From Zooshikella harenae (GTDB taxonomy: Bacteria; Pseudomonadota; Gammaproteobacteria; Pseudomonadales; Zooshikellaceae): a stretch of 53,431 nucleotides of DNA. Of this stretch, positions 8,765 through 17,051 are shown in pieces. The notes under the pieces were generated by a model. It was not told the DNA's origin. It was given only the letters and a program-made list of their open reading frames with translations, and did no database searches. A program made the position numbers and the translations under genes. Each line of letters begins with the position of its first letter. Position 1 is the first letter of the stretch. Location: the NCBI RefSeq assembly GCF_018837975.1, contig NZ_JAGSOY010000033.1:1-53431 (forward strand), read 5' to 3'.

Positions 8765-8999
8765 AAAACGTATATTCCTGATAAATATAGGGTTTCCTGA
8801 AGCATGTTTTAATGTGAACTATAAGGAAAATTATTATAGGGAACTTGCGGTATAACGACAGTCTTTTAGGTTGATAATCGCTGATTACTTTAAGTAATTA
8901 TTCGCTTTGTGACGTGGTTTAATGTTTTTTAACAGGCGATGCCATTTGCATTGAGGCAAATGTAACCACCGCTTTAATTTTTAGTACGTTTTTATTGAC

Positions 9000-9431
9000 T
9001 TATGAAGAAATAGTCAATAGTTGAATCAATTCTGTCTTATTTTGGGTGATATCTTCCAAGGTATAGCAGTCCATTTCGCTTAAAAACGCTTCCATAGCTT
9101 TTGCCAAAGCTTGTTGTAATGCGCAATGTTCAACCAGTTTGCAGCGTGGTGCATGGCACTCAACAGCTTGTAAATTACCTTCTAAGGCGCGAATGACCGA
9201 GCCGAGTATAATTTCTCTTGGCTTTTTAGCTAACCGAATCCCCCCGCCTTTACCTCTAACACTGTAAATAATCCCGAGCCTAGTTAACTGGTTGACGACT
9301 TTTACCAAATGGTTTCGTGAAATGTCATAGCGTACAGCCACATCTCCGACACTGGTTAATGAGTTGTCTGGTAATGTAGTCAGGTAAATAAGGGTCCGTA
9401 AACCATAGTCAGTGTATTGTGTGAGCTTCAT
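9000..9431 (-). CDS. nsrR: NsrR nitric-oxide-sensing repressor (Rrf2 family)
   Basis: A 143-residue Rrf2-family regulator with an N-terminal winged helix (MKLTQYTDYGLRTLIYL, then DISRNHLVKVVNQL as recognition helix). Three cysteines lie at residues 92, 97 and 103 (ECHAPRC...C), almost the spacing of the iron-sulfur ligands in E. coli NsrR. NsrR represses NO-detoxification genes; NO damages the cluster and releases repression. It is divergent from hmp with a palindrome between, which fits direct control of hmp and possibly of itself. IscR is the main alternative in this family, but the hmp neighbour and the cysteine spacing favour NsrR. Confidence 0.93.
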   Translation of the reverse strand: MKLTQYTDYGLRTLIYLTTLPDNSLTSVGDVAVRYDISRNHLVKVVNQLTRLGIIYSVRGKGGGIRLAKKPREIILGSVIRALEGNLQAVECHAPRCKLVEHCALQQALAKAMEAFLSEMDCYTLEDITQNKTELIQLLTISS

Positions 9432-9485
9432 ACAGGGTTAGAGTAGTTAACTTAAATGACTTGCTTCAGGTTAAATATATATTTA

Positions 9486-9511
9486 AGATACATATTTTAA
9501 AATATGTATTT
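9486..9511. promoter_or_regulatory. Putative NsrR operator
   Basis: A 26-bp palindrome, ATACATATTTT mirrored by AAAATATGTAT with one mismatch in the outer arm, is centred between 9498 and 9499. It sits 44 nt before the hmp start and about 55 nt before nsrR. It resembles the AT-rich inverted repeats bound by NsrR, though it lacks the odd central base of the E. coli consensus. The functional call is inferred from position and symmetry. Confidence 0.65.
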
Positions 9512-9555
9512 GAAATGCAACTTTAAAATAACCTCTTACTCTGGAGCTTAAGAAC

Positions 9556-10779
9556 ATGCTCGACGCGCAAACTATTGCAACTGTTCAGGCTACTATTCCT
9601 TTGTTAGAACATGCTAATACGGCAATCACAACGCATTTTTATCAGCGTATGTTTAAGTGGAACCCAGAACTCAAGCATATGTTTAACCTCAGTAATCAAC
9701 ACAACACTACCCAGCCCAAAGCACTTTTTAAGGCAATTTTGGCCTATGCCAAACATTTACATGAACCTGATCGTTTAGCGCAAATGGTTGAACATATTGC
9801 GCAAAAACATACGGGATTTATGATTTTGCCTGAACACTACCCTATTGTTGGACAGCATCTGCTAGCAACGTTACAAGAACTTGCACCTGATGCTGCAACA
9901 CCAGAGGTGCTTGCGGCCTGGGAAAAAGCATATGCGGTCCTTGCTGATATTTTTATCCAACGAGAAGGCCTGCTTTATGAGCAGCGAGAAGCTGTAGCCG
10001 GTGGATGGCGAGGACCTCGTTCATTTTGTGTGATTAGCAAGGAACGTGAAAGCGAGTGTATTACGTCATTTGTGTTAGCCGCCGAGGATGGTGAAGCGGT
10101 AATGGACTTTCAACCTGGGCAATATCTTAGCGTCATTACGCCTTCAGGTTCTGCCTCAGCGTATCAACAGATTCGACAATATTCACTTTCGGATAAGCCA
10201 AATGGAAAAACCTACCGAATCAGTGTGAAGCGAGAGCAGTATCCACAGCCAGGTTTGGTTTCTAATTATTTACACGAGCAAGTCAGTGTAGGAGATAAAC
10301 TAAATATTTTGCCTCCTGCAGGGGATTTCTATCTGCAAGCAGATCATAAAACACCCGTAGTATTAATATCCGCAGGTGTTGGGGTGACACCGATGATGAG
10401 TATGTTAGAAAGTCTTTTGGATAGGCAGCATGCTGAAAAAATTTATTTTTTGCATGCGTGTGAGCACGGTGATGTTCACGCATTTGGTCGGTATCTGTCA
10501 GTTTTAAAGCAACAATATGCGAATTTAATAACCTATACATGGTATCGAAAACCAGATACTAAAGATCGTAAGTTCCATGATTATGACTATGCAGGAATAA
10601 TGAATTTAGGTTTATTAAATAAGTCATTATTTAGTCCTGATCACCAATACTATTTATGTGGACCTTTATCCTTTATGGAAAATATTTATCAACAATTAAT
10701 GGCTATAAAACATGTATCATCAGACCAACTCTTTTATGAAGTATTTGGTCCTCATAATTCACTAAAATCAGCGGATTAA
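9556..10779 (+). CDS. hmp: Flavohemoprotein, nitric oxide dioxygenase
   Basis: A 407-residue protein with the full flavohemoglobin layout: globin domain (1-137), FAD-binding ferredoxin-reductase domain (about 150-260, with RQYSLSD) and NAD-binding domain (about 265-400, with SAGVGVTPMMSML). Key globin residues match E. coli Hmp by number: Tyr29, Gln53 and the proximal heme ligand His85. It oxidises NO to nitrate using O2 and NAD(P)H in the cytoplasm. The start has a GGAG sequence upstream and an MLDAQTIATV beginning nearly identical to E. coli. The divergent neighbour is nsrR, and control through the intervening palindrome is expected. Confidence 0.97.
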   Translation: MLDAQTIATVQATIPLLEHANTAITTHFYQRMFKWNPELKHMFNLSNQHNTTQPKALFKAILAYAKHLHEPDRLAQMVEHIAQKHTGFMILPEHYPIVGQHLLATLQELAPDAATPEVLAAWEKAYAVLADIFIQREGLLYEQREAVAGGWRGPRSFCVISKERESECITSFVLAAEDGEAVMDFQPGQYLSVITPSGSASAYQQIRQYSLSDKPNGKTYRISVKREQYPQPGLVSNYLHEQVSVGDKLNILPPAGDFYLQADHKTPVVLISAGVGVTPMMSMLESLLDRQHAEKIYFLHACEHGDVHAFGRYLSVLKQQYANLITYTWYRKPDTKDRKFHDYDYAGIMNLGLLNKSLFSPDHQYYLCGPLSFMENIYQQLMAIKHVSSDQLFYEVFGPHNSLKSAD

Positions 10780-11247
10780 GCTATTAAGGCATGAACGTTT
10801 GATTAATTTTTTGCTAAATTATATTTTTTGTGGTAAATGTAAAACTATATTGGCGAATTAAAAATAAAATATATTCCTTATGTTGATGCTATAAAATATT
10901 TGTAGTGTTTAAAGATAAGTGTCACCAGCCTGTCAACTTTATTTGGTTTAATTATTGCCCATCATTCATCGTGTGGGCTTTATTGCCAGTCTTAAATAAC
11001 AGCATAAGGGACGTTGCTGTTATTCAACTTGTTGTGCAAATTACCAACATTTGCCAGACATCTGTGATAAAACGGTGTGCATATTTTATGCGACAAGTGG
11101 TTAATTATTGTTATTACACTGAGTTGTAAGCTAGCTCTCAGCAAGTCGTTACGTTAATGGCTTTGGCTTGATGTGTAGACATTGTGGGATTGACTATATC
11201 GTTTTAGCGCGATGCAGAAAAACTCTAACGTAAATGAAGAGATTATT
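10780..11247. other. 468-bp intergenic region before the betaine genes
   Basis: I see no convincing gene. A 74-codon frame (10905-11129) is Cys/Tyr-rich with no ribosome site or family likeness, typical of AT-rich chance frames. The region presumably holds the promoter of the methyltransferase pair, but I cannot place it. Confidence 0.5.
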
Positions 11248-12093
11248 ATGCAAAATGTTGAATCTAGTAATGCTTATTACCTATCGAAATTTAACCAGTC
11301 ATTTGGTGATAAGCCTAATGAAGTCAGGGATACAGAACATTACAAAGATGAATATGTAACGACATTTGTCGAAAAGTGGGATCAGCTTATTGATTGGGAT
11401 CGACGATGGGAGACTGAAGGCAATTTTTTTATTGAGCAATTGCGTTCACGAGGTGTAAAGAAGGTGTTAGATGTTGCGACGGGGACAGGTTTTCATTCTG
11501 TTCGCCTGCTTGAGTCTGGGTTTGATGTGGTCAGTGCCGATGGCAGTCCTGCCATGTTGGCGAAAGCATTTGAAAATGCAAAAGCCCGAGGTCATATTTT
11601 ACGTGCTGTGCAGGCTGATTGGCGTTGGCTTAATCGCACAATTCATGAACAATTTGATGCGGTTATCTGTCTGGGAAATTCATTTACGCATTTATTTAAT
11701 GAGCGGGATCGGAGAAAGGCGCTTGCAGAGTATTACGCTACATTAAATCATGATGGACTGTTGATTTTAGATCAACGAAACTATGATTCAATACTTGATG
11801 AAGGCTATAACTCAAAGCACAAATATTATTATTGTGGGGAAACTGTTGTAGCTGAACCTGAGTATATTGATTCTGGCTTAGCGCGATTTCGTTATTTTTT
11901 TCCTGATGGTAGTCAATATCATTTAAATATGTTTCCCCTGCGTAAACAGTACTTACGTCGCTTATTACATGAAGTTGGTTTTCAACAGCTCGAAACATTT
12001 GGCGACTTTCAGGAGACATTTAAAGCTAATGAACCAGATTTTTTAATCCACGTGGCCGAAAAAGAGTATAAAAACAGTTATAGTGAGGCGTAA
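11248..12093 (+). CDS. Glycine/sarcosine N-methyltransferase (betaine synthesis, steps 1-2)
   Basis: About 281 residues, class I SAM-dependent methyltransferase. The SAM motif is VLDVATGTGFHSVRLLE with the acidic VVSADGSPAMLAKAFE loop. VQADWRWL, CLGNSFTHLF and LDQRNYD closely match the glycine/sarcosine methyltransferase of Ectothiorhodospira as I remember it. The enzyme adds two methyl groups to glycine to give dimethylglycine. An ATG at 11248 with GAAGAG upstream is preferred over the ATG 12 codons earlier, which has no ribosome site. The partner methyltransferase follows after 2 nt. Together they make glycine betaine without choline, a route associated with halophiles. Confidence 0.92.
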   Translation: MQNVESSNAYYLSKFNQSFGDKPNEVRDTEHYKDEYVTTFVEKWDQLIDWDRRWETEGNFFIEQLRSRGVKKVLDVATGTGFHSVRLLESGFDVVSADGSPAMLAKAFENAKARGHILRAVQADWRWLNRTIHEQFDAVICLGNSFTHLFNERDRRKALAEYYATLNHDGLLILDQRNYDSILDEGYNSKHKYYYCGETVVAEPEYIDSGLARFRYFFPDGSQYHLNMFPLRKQYLRRLLHEVGFQQLETFGDFQETFKANEPDFLIHVAEKEYKNSYSEA

Positions 12094-12095
12094 AA

Positions 12096-12935
12096 ATGAA
12101 TGAATCTCATAGCCTAGAAGTCAATAAAACGAAGGCATATTATAATAGTTGTGATGCAGATAATTTTTATGCCCATATATGGGGAGGAGATGATATTCAT
12201 ATTGGACTGTATGAAAATGATGCAGATACTATAAAACAAGCGAGTCATCGAACCGTTCGTAAAATGGCCAATTTGTCAGACATAAACAGGTCAACCAGGG
12301 TGCTTGATATTGGGTCTGGTTATTGTGGGGCTGCACGTTATTTAGCAAAGACATTTGATTGTAAAATTACGGCGTTGAATTTAAGTGAAAAAGAAAATCA
12401 GCGAGCCAGGCAATTGAATGAACAGGATTGTTTGTCTGACCAGATTACAGTAATTGATGGCTCTTTTGAAGCTATGCCTTTGGATAATAACAGTTTTGAG
12501 CGTGTTTGGTGCCAAGATGCCATACTCCATAGTGCTAATAAACGAAAAGTATTTGAGGAAGTTGCAAGGGTACTTAAGCCTGGAGGCTGCTTTGTTTTTT
12601 GCGATCCTATGCAAACAGATCATTGTCCTAACGGCGTATTACAACCTATTTTAGATCGTATTCACTTGTCTGCTTTGGCAAGTCCCGCATTTTATCGTAA
12701 TATTGCATATCAAACTGGATTTAAAGATATGTTGTATTATGACTATAGCGTTCAATTAACACGACATTACCAGTCTGTATTAAATGAAACGGAACGAAGG
12801 GAAAAGGAGCTTAAAAAACATGTTAACATCACTTACTTAAATCAAATGAAAAAAGGATTAAGTCATTGGATTGATGGTGGGGTCAAGGGCCATTTGTGCT
12901 GGGGTATATTTAAGATTAATAAAAAAACAGGTTGA
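12096..12935 (+). CDS. Sarcosine/dimethylglycine N-methyltransferase (betaine synthesis, final step)
   Basis: A 279-residue SAM-dependent methyltransferase. It has YYNSCDADNFYAHIWGG near the N-terminus, VLDIGSGYCGAARYLA as the SAM loop, LNLSEKENQRAR, WCQDAILHSANK and VLKPGG. These are hallmarks of the sarcosine/dimethylglycine methyltransferase that finishes glycine betaine synthesis. It starts 2 nt after the preceding gene with GTGAGG as ribosome site, so the pair is one operon. The DNA here is noticeably AT-rich compared with the housekeeping half of the window, and a miniature element follows 58 nt after the stop. That combination is compatible with lateral acquisition, which is inferred and not shown. 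Confidence 0.92.
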   Translation: MNESHSLEVNKTKAYYNSCDADNFYAHIWGGDDIHIGLYENDADTIKQASHRTVRKMANLSDINRSTRVLDIGSGYCGAARYLAKTFDCKITALNLSEKENQRARQLNEQDCLSDQITVIDGSFEAMPLDNNSFERVWCQDAILHSANKRKVFEEVARVLKPGGCFVFCDPMQTDHCPNGVLQPILDRIHLSALASPAFYRNIAYQTGFKDMLYYDYSVQLTRHYQSVLNETERREKELKKHVNITYLNQMKKGLSHWIDGGVKGHLCWGIFKINKKTG

Positions 12936-12993
12936 TAACACTGATATTATTCAACCATGATCAGTCACCTTCCCGTTATCTAAATACTTATTC

Positions 12994-13168
12994 TATACCC
13001 TTCACGAATCATTTTTAGGGTTTGTTGTCAGCGTTCTTGAACACCAAGGATGGTGTGAATGCAGTTTATGCAGGAGCATTTAACTGCCACCCCAGTCACT
13101 TATTAATATAAGCGCTTGGGGCTTCATCGCTTGACGGCCGCTCCTAAAAACCCTTCGTATTGGGTATA
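12994..13168 (+). mobile_element. Miniature inverted-repeat element, full-length copy
   Basis: A 175-bp element with TATACCC...GGGTATA ends and inner CATTTTTAGGG / CCTAAAAACCC near-inverted arms. By hand alignment it matches the copy at 20879-21053 at roughly 94 percent with no length difference. The interior has further short palindromes (for example CACCAAGGATGGTG), so the RNA would fold strongly. It lies between the betaine genes and the symporter gene, and no coding capacity is present. Confidence 0.85.
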
Positions 13169-13367
13169 TTAAAGCCTAATAATGGTTAAATGTTGTTATG
13201 GCTTTATCTCAAAAAAATAATCTGACTTAGAAGTAAAGCAGATTCTAATAAAAAATAATTCGTTGTTTTAACTGTTCTTCTGCAAATATGTTGACTGATA
13301 TTATCAAATATCAAATCAGTGATTGAAGTTCGATAAAACAAGAAGTGTATCAGTATTAGGTGTAATA

Positions 13368-14801
13368 ATGGTTTTTAGTTTTTTACTTTTTTTAGGTTTG
13401 TTTGCACTCATTGGGGTTAGTTCAACACTGGTAAGTCGTGGTACCAAAAAAGACTATTATTTGGCAAGTAAGTCAATATCTCCAGCTTTTGTAGGGTTAT
13501 CTGCTGTTGCAACCAATAACAGCGGCTATATGTTTATTGGTGTCATTGGTTACACTTATGTAACAGGGTTGGCCGCTATTTGGTTAATGATTGGTTGGAT
13601 TGCCGGGGATTATTTAGCGTCGACATTTGTTCACTCTCGGCTGAGGAAAGCGACAGGACAGACTGATGAGGTCAGTTTTGCTGGCGTGCTTAATCACTGG
13701 CATGGCCGGCAAGCGATGCTGTTACAACGTGTTATTGCACTGATATCCTTCGTTTTTTTACTGGCATATGCCAGTGCGCAGCTGGTGGCTGGAAGTAAAG
13801 CACTACATGTGCTGTTAGGCTGGCCCGTCTGGGCCGGCGCTTCCATAGGTGCTTTTTTGGTTATGTTTTATTGTTTATCTGGTGGGATTCGCGCTTCAAT
13901 TTGGACCGATGTTGCTCAGTCAGTTGTCATGATTACGGCCATGGCTGTCATGTTAGTTGTTGCAACAGTATCTTTTGGCGGCCCATCTCAAGTGATTATG
14001 GAGATGAGTAAAGTTGACGGTTTTTTAGACTGGTTTCCAAAAGATTTGGCTTTGCCAGGCATTATGGGGGGAGTACTGTTTGGGGTTAGTTGGGCTTTTG
14101 CTGGGTTATCAGTGATTGGCCAGCCACATATTATGGTGCGCTTTATGACATTGAGTAGTGCCACAAAAATGAGACAGGCACGACACTGGTACTACACATG
14201 GTTTGTGGCATTTTATGTCATGGCAACGATTGTTGGTATGATATCAAGAATTTATTTAAGTGATACAAATGCGTTTGATGCTGAATTAGCATTACCAACG
14301 ATGGCTTTAGAGCTGTTATCTCCTTTTATGGTTGGTTTGGTATTAGCCGGTATTTTTGCGGCAACTATCTCCACTGCAGATTCTTTAATATTAAGTTGCT
14401 CATCAGCACTGACCCATGATTTATTACCCCATAACATTGAAAACACATGGGTGTTAAAGATAACGACCGGATTAATTACATTACTGGCACTAATGTGGGC
14501 GATTTTTAATCAACAAACAGTATTTAGTTTAGTTATTATGGCCTGGTCGTCACTTGCCAGTGCTTTTGCCCCGCTATTGATTTGCTTATGTTTGGGAGGG
14601 AATCCAAAGCCTAGAGTCAGTCTCTTCGCAATAATAACAGGATTATCTGTTGCATTAATCTGGCGATATTTAGGCTGGCACACGGTAATCTATGAAGGCA
14701 TGCCTGGTATTTTGGTAGGGTTAATAGTGCTATATTCTCCTTTACTTTTAGCATTCTTTCAGACAACTGTCGTTAAACTTCGCTATGCCATAAAACCTTA
14801 G
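13368..14801 (+). CDS. Sodium:solute symporter (SSS family, PutP/betaine-like)
   Basis: About 477 residues, almost entirely membrane-spanning, with roughly 12-13 hydrophobic helices. SSS-family features seen are the early SRGTKKDYYLASKSISPAF segment after helix 1, SAVATNNSGYMFIG, the LSGGIRASIWTDVAQ loop (family signature region), and AGIFAATISTADSLILSCSS near helix 9, where the serines contribute to the sodium site in this family. The ATG at 13368 has AGGTG 5 nt upstream and is preferred over the TTG at 13323. The substrate is not readable; proline or another compatible solute is plausible because the betaine genes are adjacent. Confidence 0.85.
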   Translation: MVFSFLLFLGLFALIGVSSTLVSRGTKKDYYLASKSISPAFVGLSAVATNNSGYMFIGVIGYTYVTGLAAIWLMIGWIAGDYLASTFVHSRLRKATGQTDEVSFAGVLNHWHGRQAMLLQRVIALISFVFLLAYASAQLVAGSKALHVLLGWPVWAGASIGAFLVMFYCLSGGIRASIWTDVAQSVVMITAMAVMLVVATVSFGGPSQVIMEMSKVDGFLDWFPKDLALPGIMGGVLFGVSWAFAGLSVIGQPHIMVRFMTLSSATKMRQARHWYYTWFVAFYVMATIVGMISRIYLSDTNAFDAELALPTMALELLSPFMVGLVLAGIFAATISTADSLILSCSSALTHDLLPHNIENTWVLKITTGLITLLALMWAIFNQQTVFSLVIMAWSSLASAFAPLLICLCLGGNPKPRVSLFAIITGLSVALIWRYLGWHTVIYEGMPGILVGLIVLYSPLLLAFFQTTVVKLRYAIKP

Positions 14802-14909
14802 AAAGATTAAAAGTGGCTTTTATTCTTCTGCCCTGCTTCATTCATACTGTCATTAGTACTTGAAGCTTGGCAAAGATGTTCATTGTGCAGACTGTCCAGT
14901 TTTGATGCT

Positions 14910-14950
14910 AGGGTACCTCTAGAAAAAGTGCATTGTTAGAGGTGCACACT
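14910..14950. repeat. Short inverted-repeat remnant, second family
   Basis: AGGGTACCTCTA at the left and TAGAGGTGCACACT at the right form an imperfect inverted repeat around a short spacer. The left end equals the end of the element at 2010-2212, so this looks like an internally deleted relative. It lies about 55 nt upstream of the trans-aconitate methyltransferase start. Confidence 0.45.
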
Positions 14951-15006
14951 AGACTTTTTTGAGTGACATTAATGAGTATTTATTTCATGCAGAGAGTTAT
15001 AAGGAA

Positions 15007-15777
15007 ATGTCTGTTTGGAGCCCTGACAGTTATTTACAGTTTGCCAGCGAGCGATTAAAACCTATTCAAGACTTAATTCACCGCATTTCATGTGAACAGC
15101 CGGAATGGGTTGTCGACTTAGGCTGTGGTCCTGGTAACAGTACTGCAGAATTAAGAAATCGTTGGCCGCATGCGGAGATAATTGGTATTGATCAGTCTCC
15201 TGAAATGCTGAATAAAGCCAAACAAAGCAGTTTGCAGGCTAACTGGCTCAAAGCCGATATAAGTCGCTGGCAGGCTTCTGATCCTGTCGATATTTTGTTT
15301 GCCAATGCTGTATTGCACTGGTTACCAAACCATGAGGTATTATTTCCTCAATTGATCGCTCAACTTTCTACTTCAGGAATATTGGCTGTACAGATGCCAG
15401 CCAACTTGGATGCTCCACTTTATCAGGTTGTACATGAATTAGTTGACTCAGCTTATTGGCATAAACGCTTTAGGACGTTTGTTAAAGCGGTGACATTAGA
15501 GCAAACAGCATTTTATTACAATGTATTAGCGCCTTTATGCTCATATATTGATATTTGGGAAACCTGTTATTATCACTTGATGGAAAATCATCTTGCTATT
15601 CTTAACTGGTTTCGAGGTACAGGTTTACGTCCTTATTTAGCCGCGCTTGCAAATAGAGAGTGGCAGGAGGAGTTTGAGCAACAAATATTACAGGGGTATC
15701 AGCAAACTTATCCTAAGCAAAAAAATGGTTATATTTTATTCCCCTTTCGTCGTCTGTTTATCGTTGCTCGACGTTAA
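15007..15777 (+). CDS. tam: Trans-aconitate 2-methyltransferase
   Basis: A 256-residue SAM-dependent methyltransferase. It begins MSVWSPDSYLQF, parallel to the MSDWNPSLYLHF start of E. coli Tam. It continues with VVDLGCGPGNSTAEL (SAM loop), IGIDQSPEMLNKA, FANAVLHWLP, LAVQMPAN, GTGLRPYL and a RLFIVARR end. Tam methyl-esterifies trans-aconitate, a spontaneous by-product that inhibits aconitase. The ATG at 15007 is chosen because it aligns with E. coli; an in-frame TTG at 14959 would add 16 residues. It is a single gene, convergent with zntB. Confidence 0.93.
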   Translation: MSVWSPDSYLQFASERLKPIQDLIHRISCEQPEWVVDLGCGPGNSTAELRNRWPHAEIIGIDQSPEMLNKAKQSSLQANWLKADISRWQASDPVDILFANAVLHWLPNHEVLFPQLIAQLSTSGILAVQMPANLDAPLYQVVHELVDSAYWHKRFRTFVKAVTLEQTAFYYNVLAPLCSYIDIWETCYYHLMENHLAILNWFRGTGLRPYLAALANREWQEEFEQQILQGYQQTYPKQKNGYILFPFRRLFIVARR

Positions 15778-15800
15778 CTCTATGGGTTTTAAAGCCAAAG

Positions 15801-16802
15801 CTAAAAAATTTTTAACATCCTCAGAAGAGTTAATTCAATAACAACTGTTATAATTGTAATAATGCAAACGATCAAAAAAGCATCAGTATTTTCTGTGCCT
15901 GGTAATCCTCCCACATTTATTCCTAATAATCCTGTTAGAAAACTAATCGGTAGAAAAATTGCGGCAACAACTGTAAGTAAATAGGTGTTACGGTTTAACT
16001 TTTCAGAAAGTTGTTGTTGTAGGTTATCTTTTATAATAATGGCACGTTCCCGCATGGTTTCTAGCTCTTCCGTTACCCTAGTCACTTCATCTTGTACATT
16101 GCGAAAGCTAAAACCTTGCTCATGGTTTAACCATGAAAGTTGACTAAGGATCAAGTTTGATAAGGCGGTGACTTGGGGGGCAATGTATCGCCTTAATTGA
16201 GTCACTTGGTTACGCAGCTGTGTGACTTCACGGATCAAACGTGAAGTGGCGGTTAAGTCATCATTATTTTCTAAGTTATCAAGTTGCTCATCAAGCTGTT
16301 CAAGGTAAATAGCCATTTTATCTGTGAGTCCTGATATTAACCAAACAAGCAGCTCTGCAGTGCTTTTAGGGTAAATGCCCTTCATAAATTGCTGTTGAAG
16401 CTCATTCACGGTTACGAAGTGATATTTGCTGAGAGTGATTAAGCGCTTTCCTTGAATCCAACATCGAATAGAAATCATTTCTTCAGGCGTTGCACCTGGA
16501 TTTAGGTTAATGCCTCGCAAATTGAGTAAACAGTTATTCAGGTAGAGCTCACAACGTGGACGAGTATCCTCCGATAAAAGCGCTAAACTTATAGCTTCAG
16601 GTAGTTTAAGTTCACCTATTAACCATGAATCGAGGTCTGGGGTATCACGCCTTAGGTGGATCCATACAAAACGATCAGGATGAGGAGGTGTCAAAAGTTG
16701 CTCAGGGGTTAATTTTTGTCCTCCACCTTTACCATCGAAAATCCAGGCGGTTTGCAGTGCATCTTCAATGGTTTTTAGGTCTGGAGAGGTATGATTCATC
16801 AT
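15801..16802 (-). CDS. zntB: Zinc transporter ZntB (CorA family)
   Basis: A 333-residue CorA-type transporter: a large cytoplasmic N-terminal domain, a long helical stretch (about 160-275), then two C-terminal membrane helices separated by the GINVGGLPG loop. GxNxGGxP replaces the GMNF/YGMN motif of CorA and is typical of ZntB. It forms a pentameric channel-like transporter for zinc in the inner membrane, now thought to import zinc with protons. An overlapping reading frame on the other strand is a shadow. The gene stands alone and converges with tam at a gap of 23 nt. Confidence 0.93.
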   Translation of the reverse strand: MMNHTSPDLKTIEDALQTAWIFDGKGGGQKLTPEQLLTPPHPDRFVWIHLRRDTPDLDSWLIGELKLPEAISLALLSEDTRPRCELYLNNCLLNLRGINLNPGATPEEMISIRCWIQGKRLITLSKYHFVTVNELQQQFMKGIYPKSTAELLVWLISGLTDKMAIYLEQLDEQLDNLENNDDLTATSRLIREVTQLRNQVTQLRRYIAPQVTALSNLILSQLSWLNHEQGFSFRNVQDEVTRVTEELETMRERAIIIKDNLQQQLSEKLNRNTYLLTVVAAIFLPISFLTGLLGINVGGLPGTENTDAFLIVCIITIITVVIELTLLRMLKIF

Positions 16803-17051
16803 TATCTCATTTTGGACTGAGCAAAAGTAAACGGCGTAAGTCGTTTAATGGGGTTGACCTTTGTATATCATTCTATTCAGAGTTTGTTAACCTCTAAAAA
16901 TGAACATCTTTTGTAGTCATTAGGGCTGCTCTATATTTTATCAAAATTTGGTCGTGTATTCTTTCGATAAGGAATGTATAGGTTGAGTGAACAATCGATT
17001 AATTGACACGTAGCTTAATTAAAGTAGCGAAGTTTATTTGACACCGGTGTG

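Noticed and set aside
8524-8805. 93-codon frame overlapping the small secreted protein
   Set aside because: It overlaps a frame with a better signal peptide and longer polar mature region; its later half is an out-of-frame reading of that gene.
10905-11129. 74-codon plus-strand frame before the betaine genes
   Set aside because: No ribosome site, no recognisable domain and unusual Cys/Tyr/Trp content; treated as non-coding.
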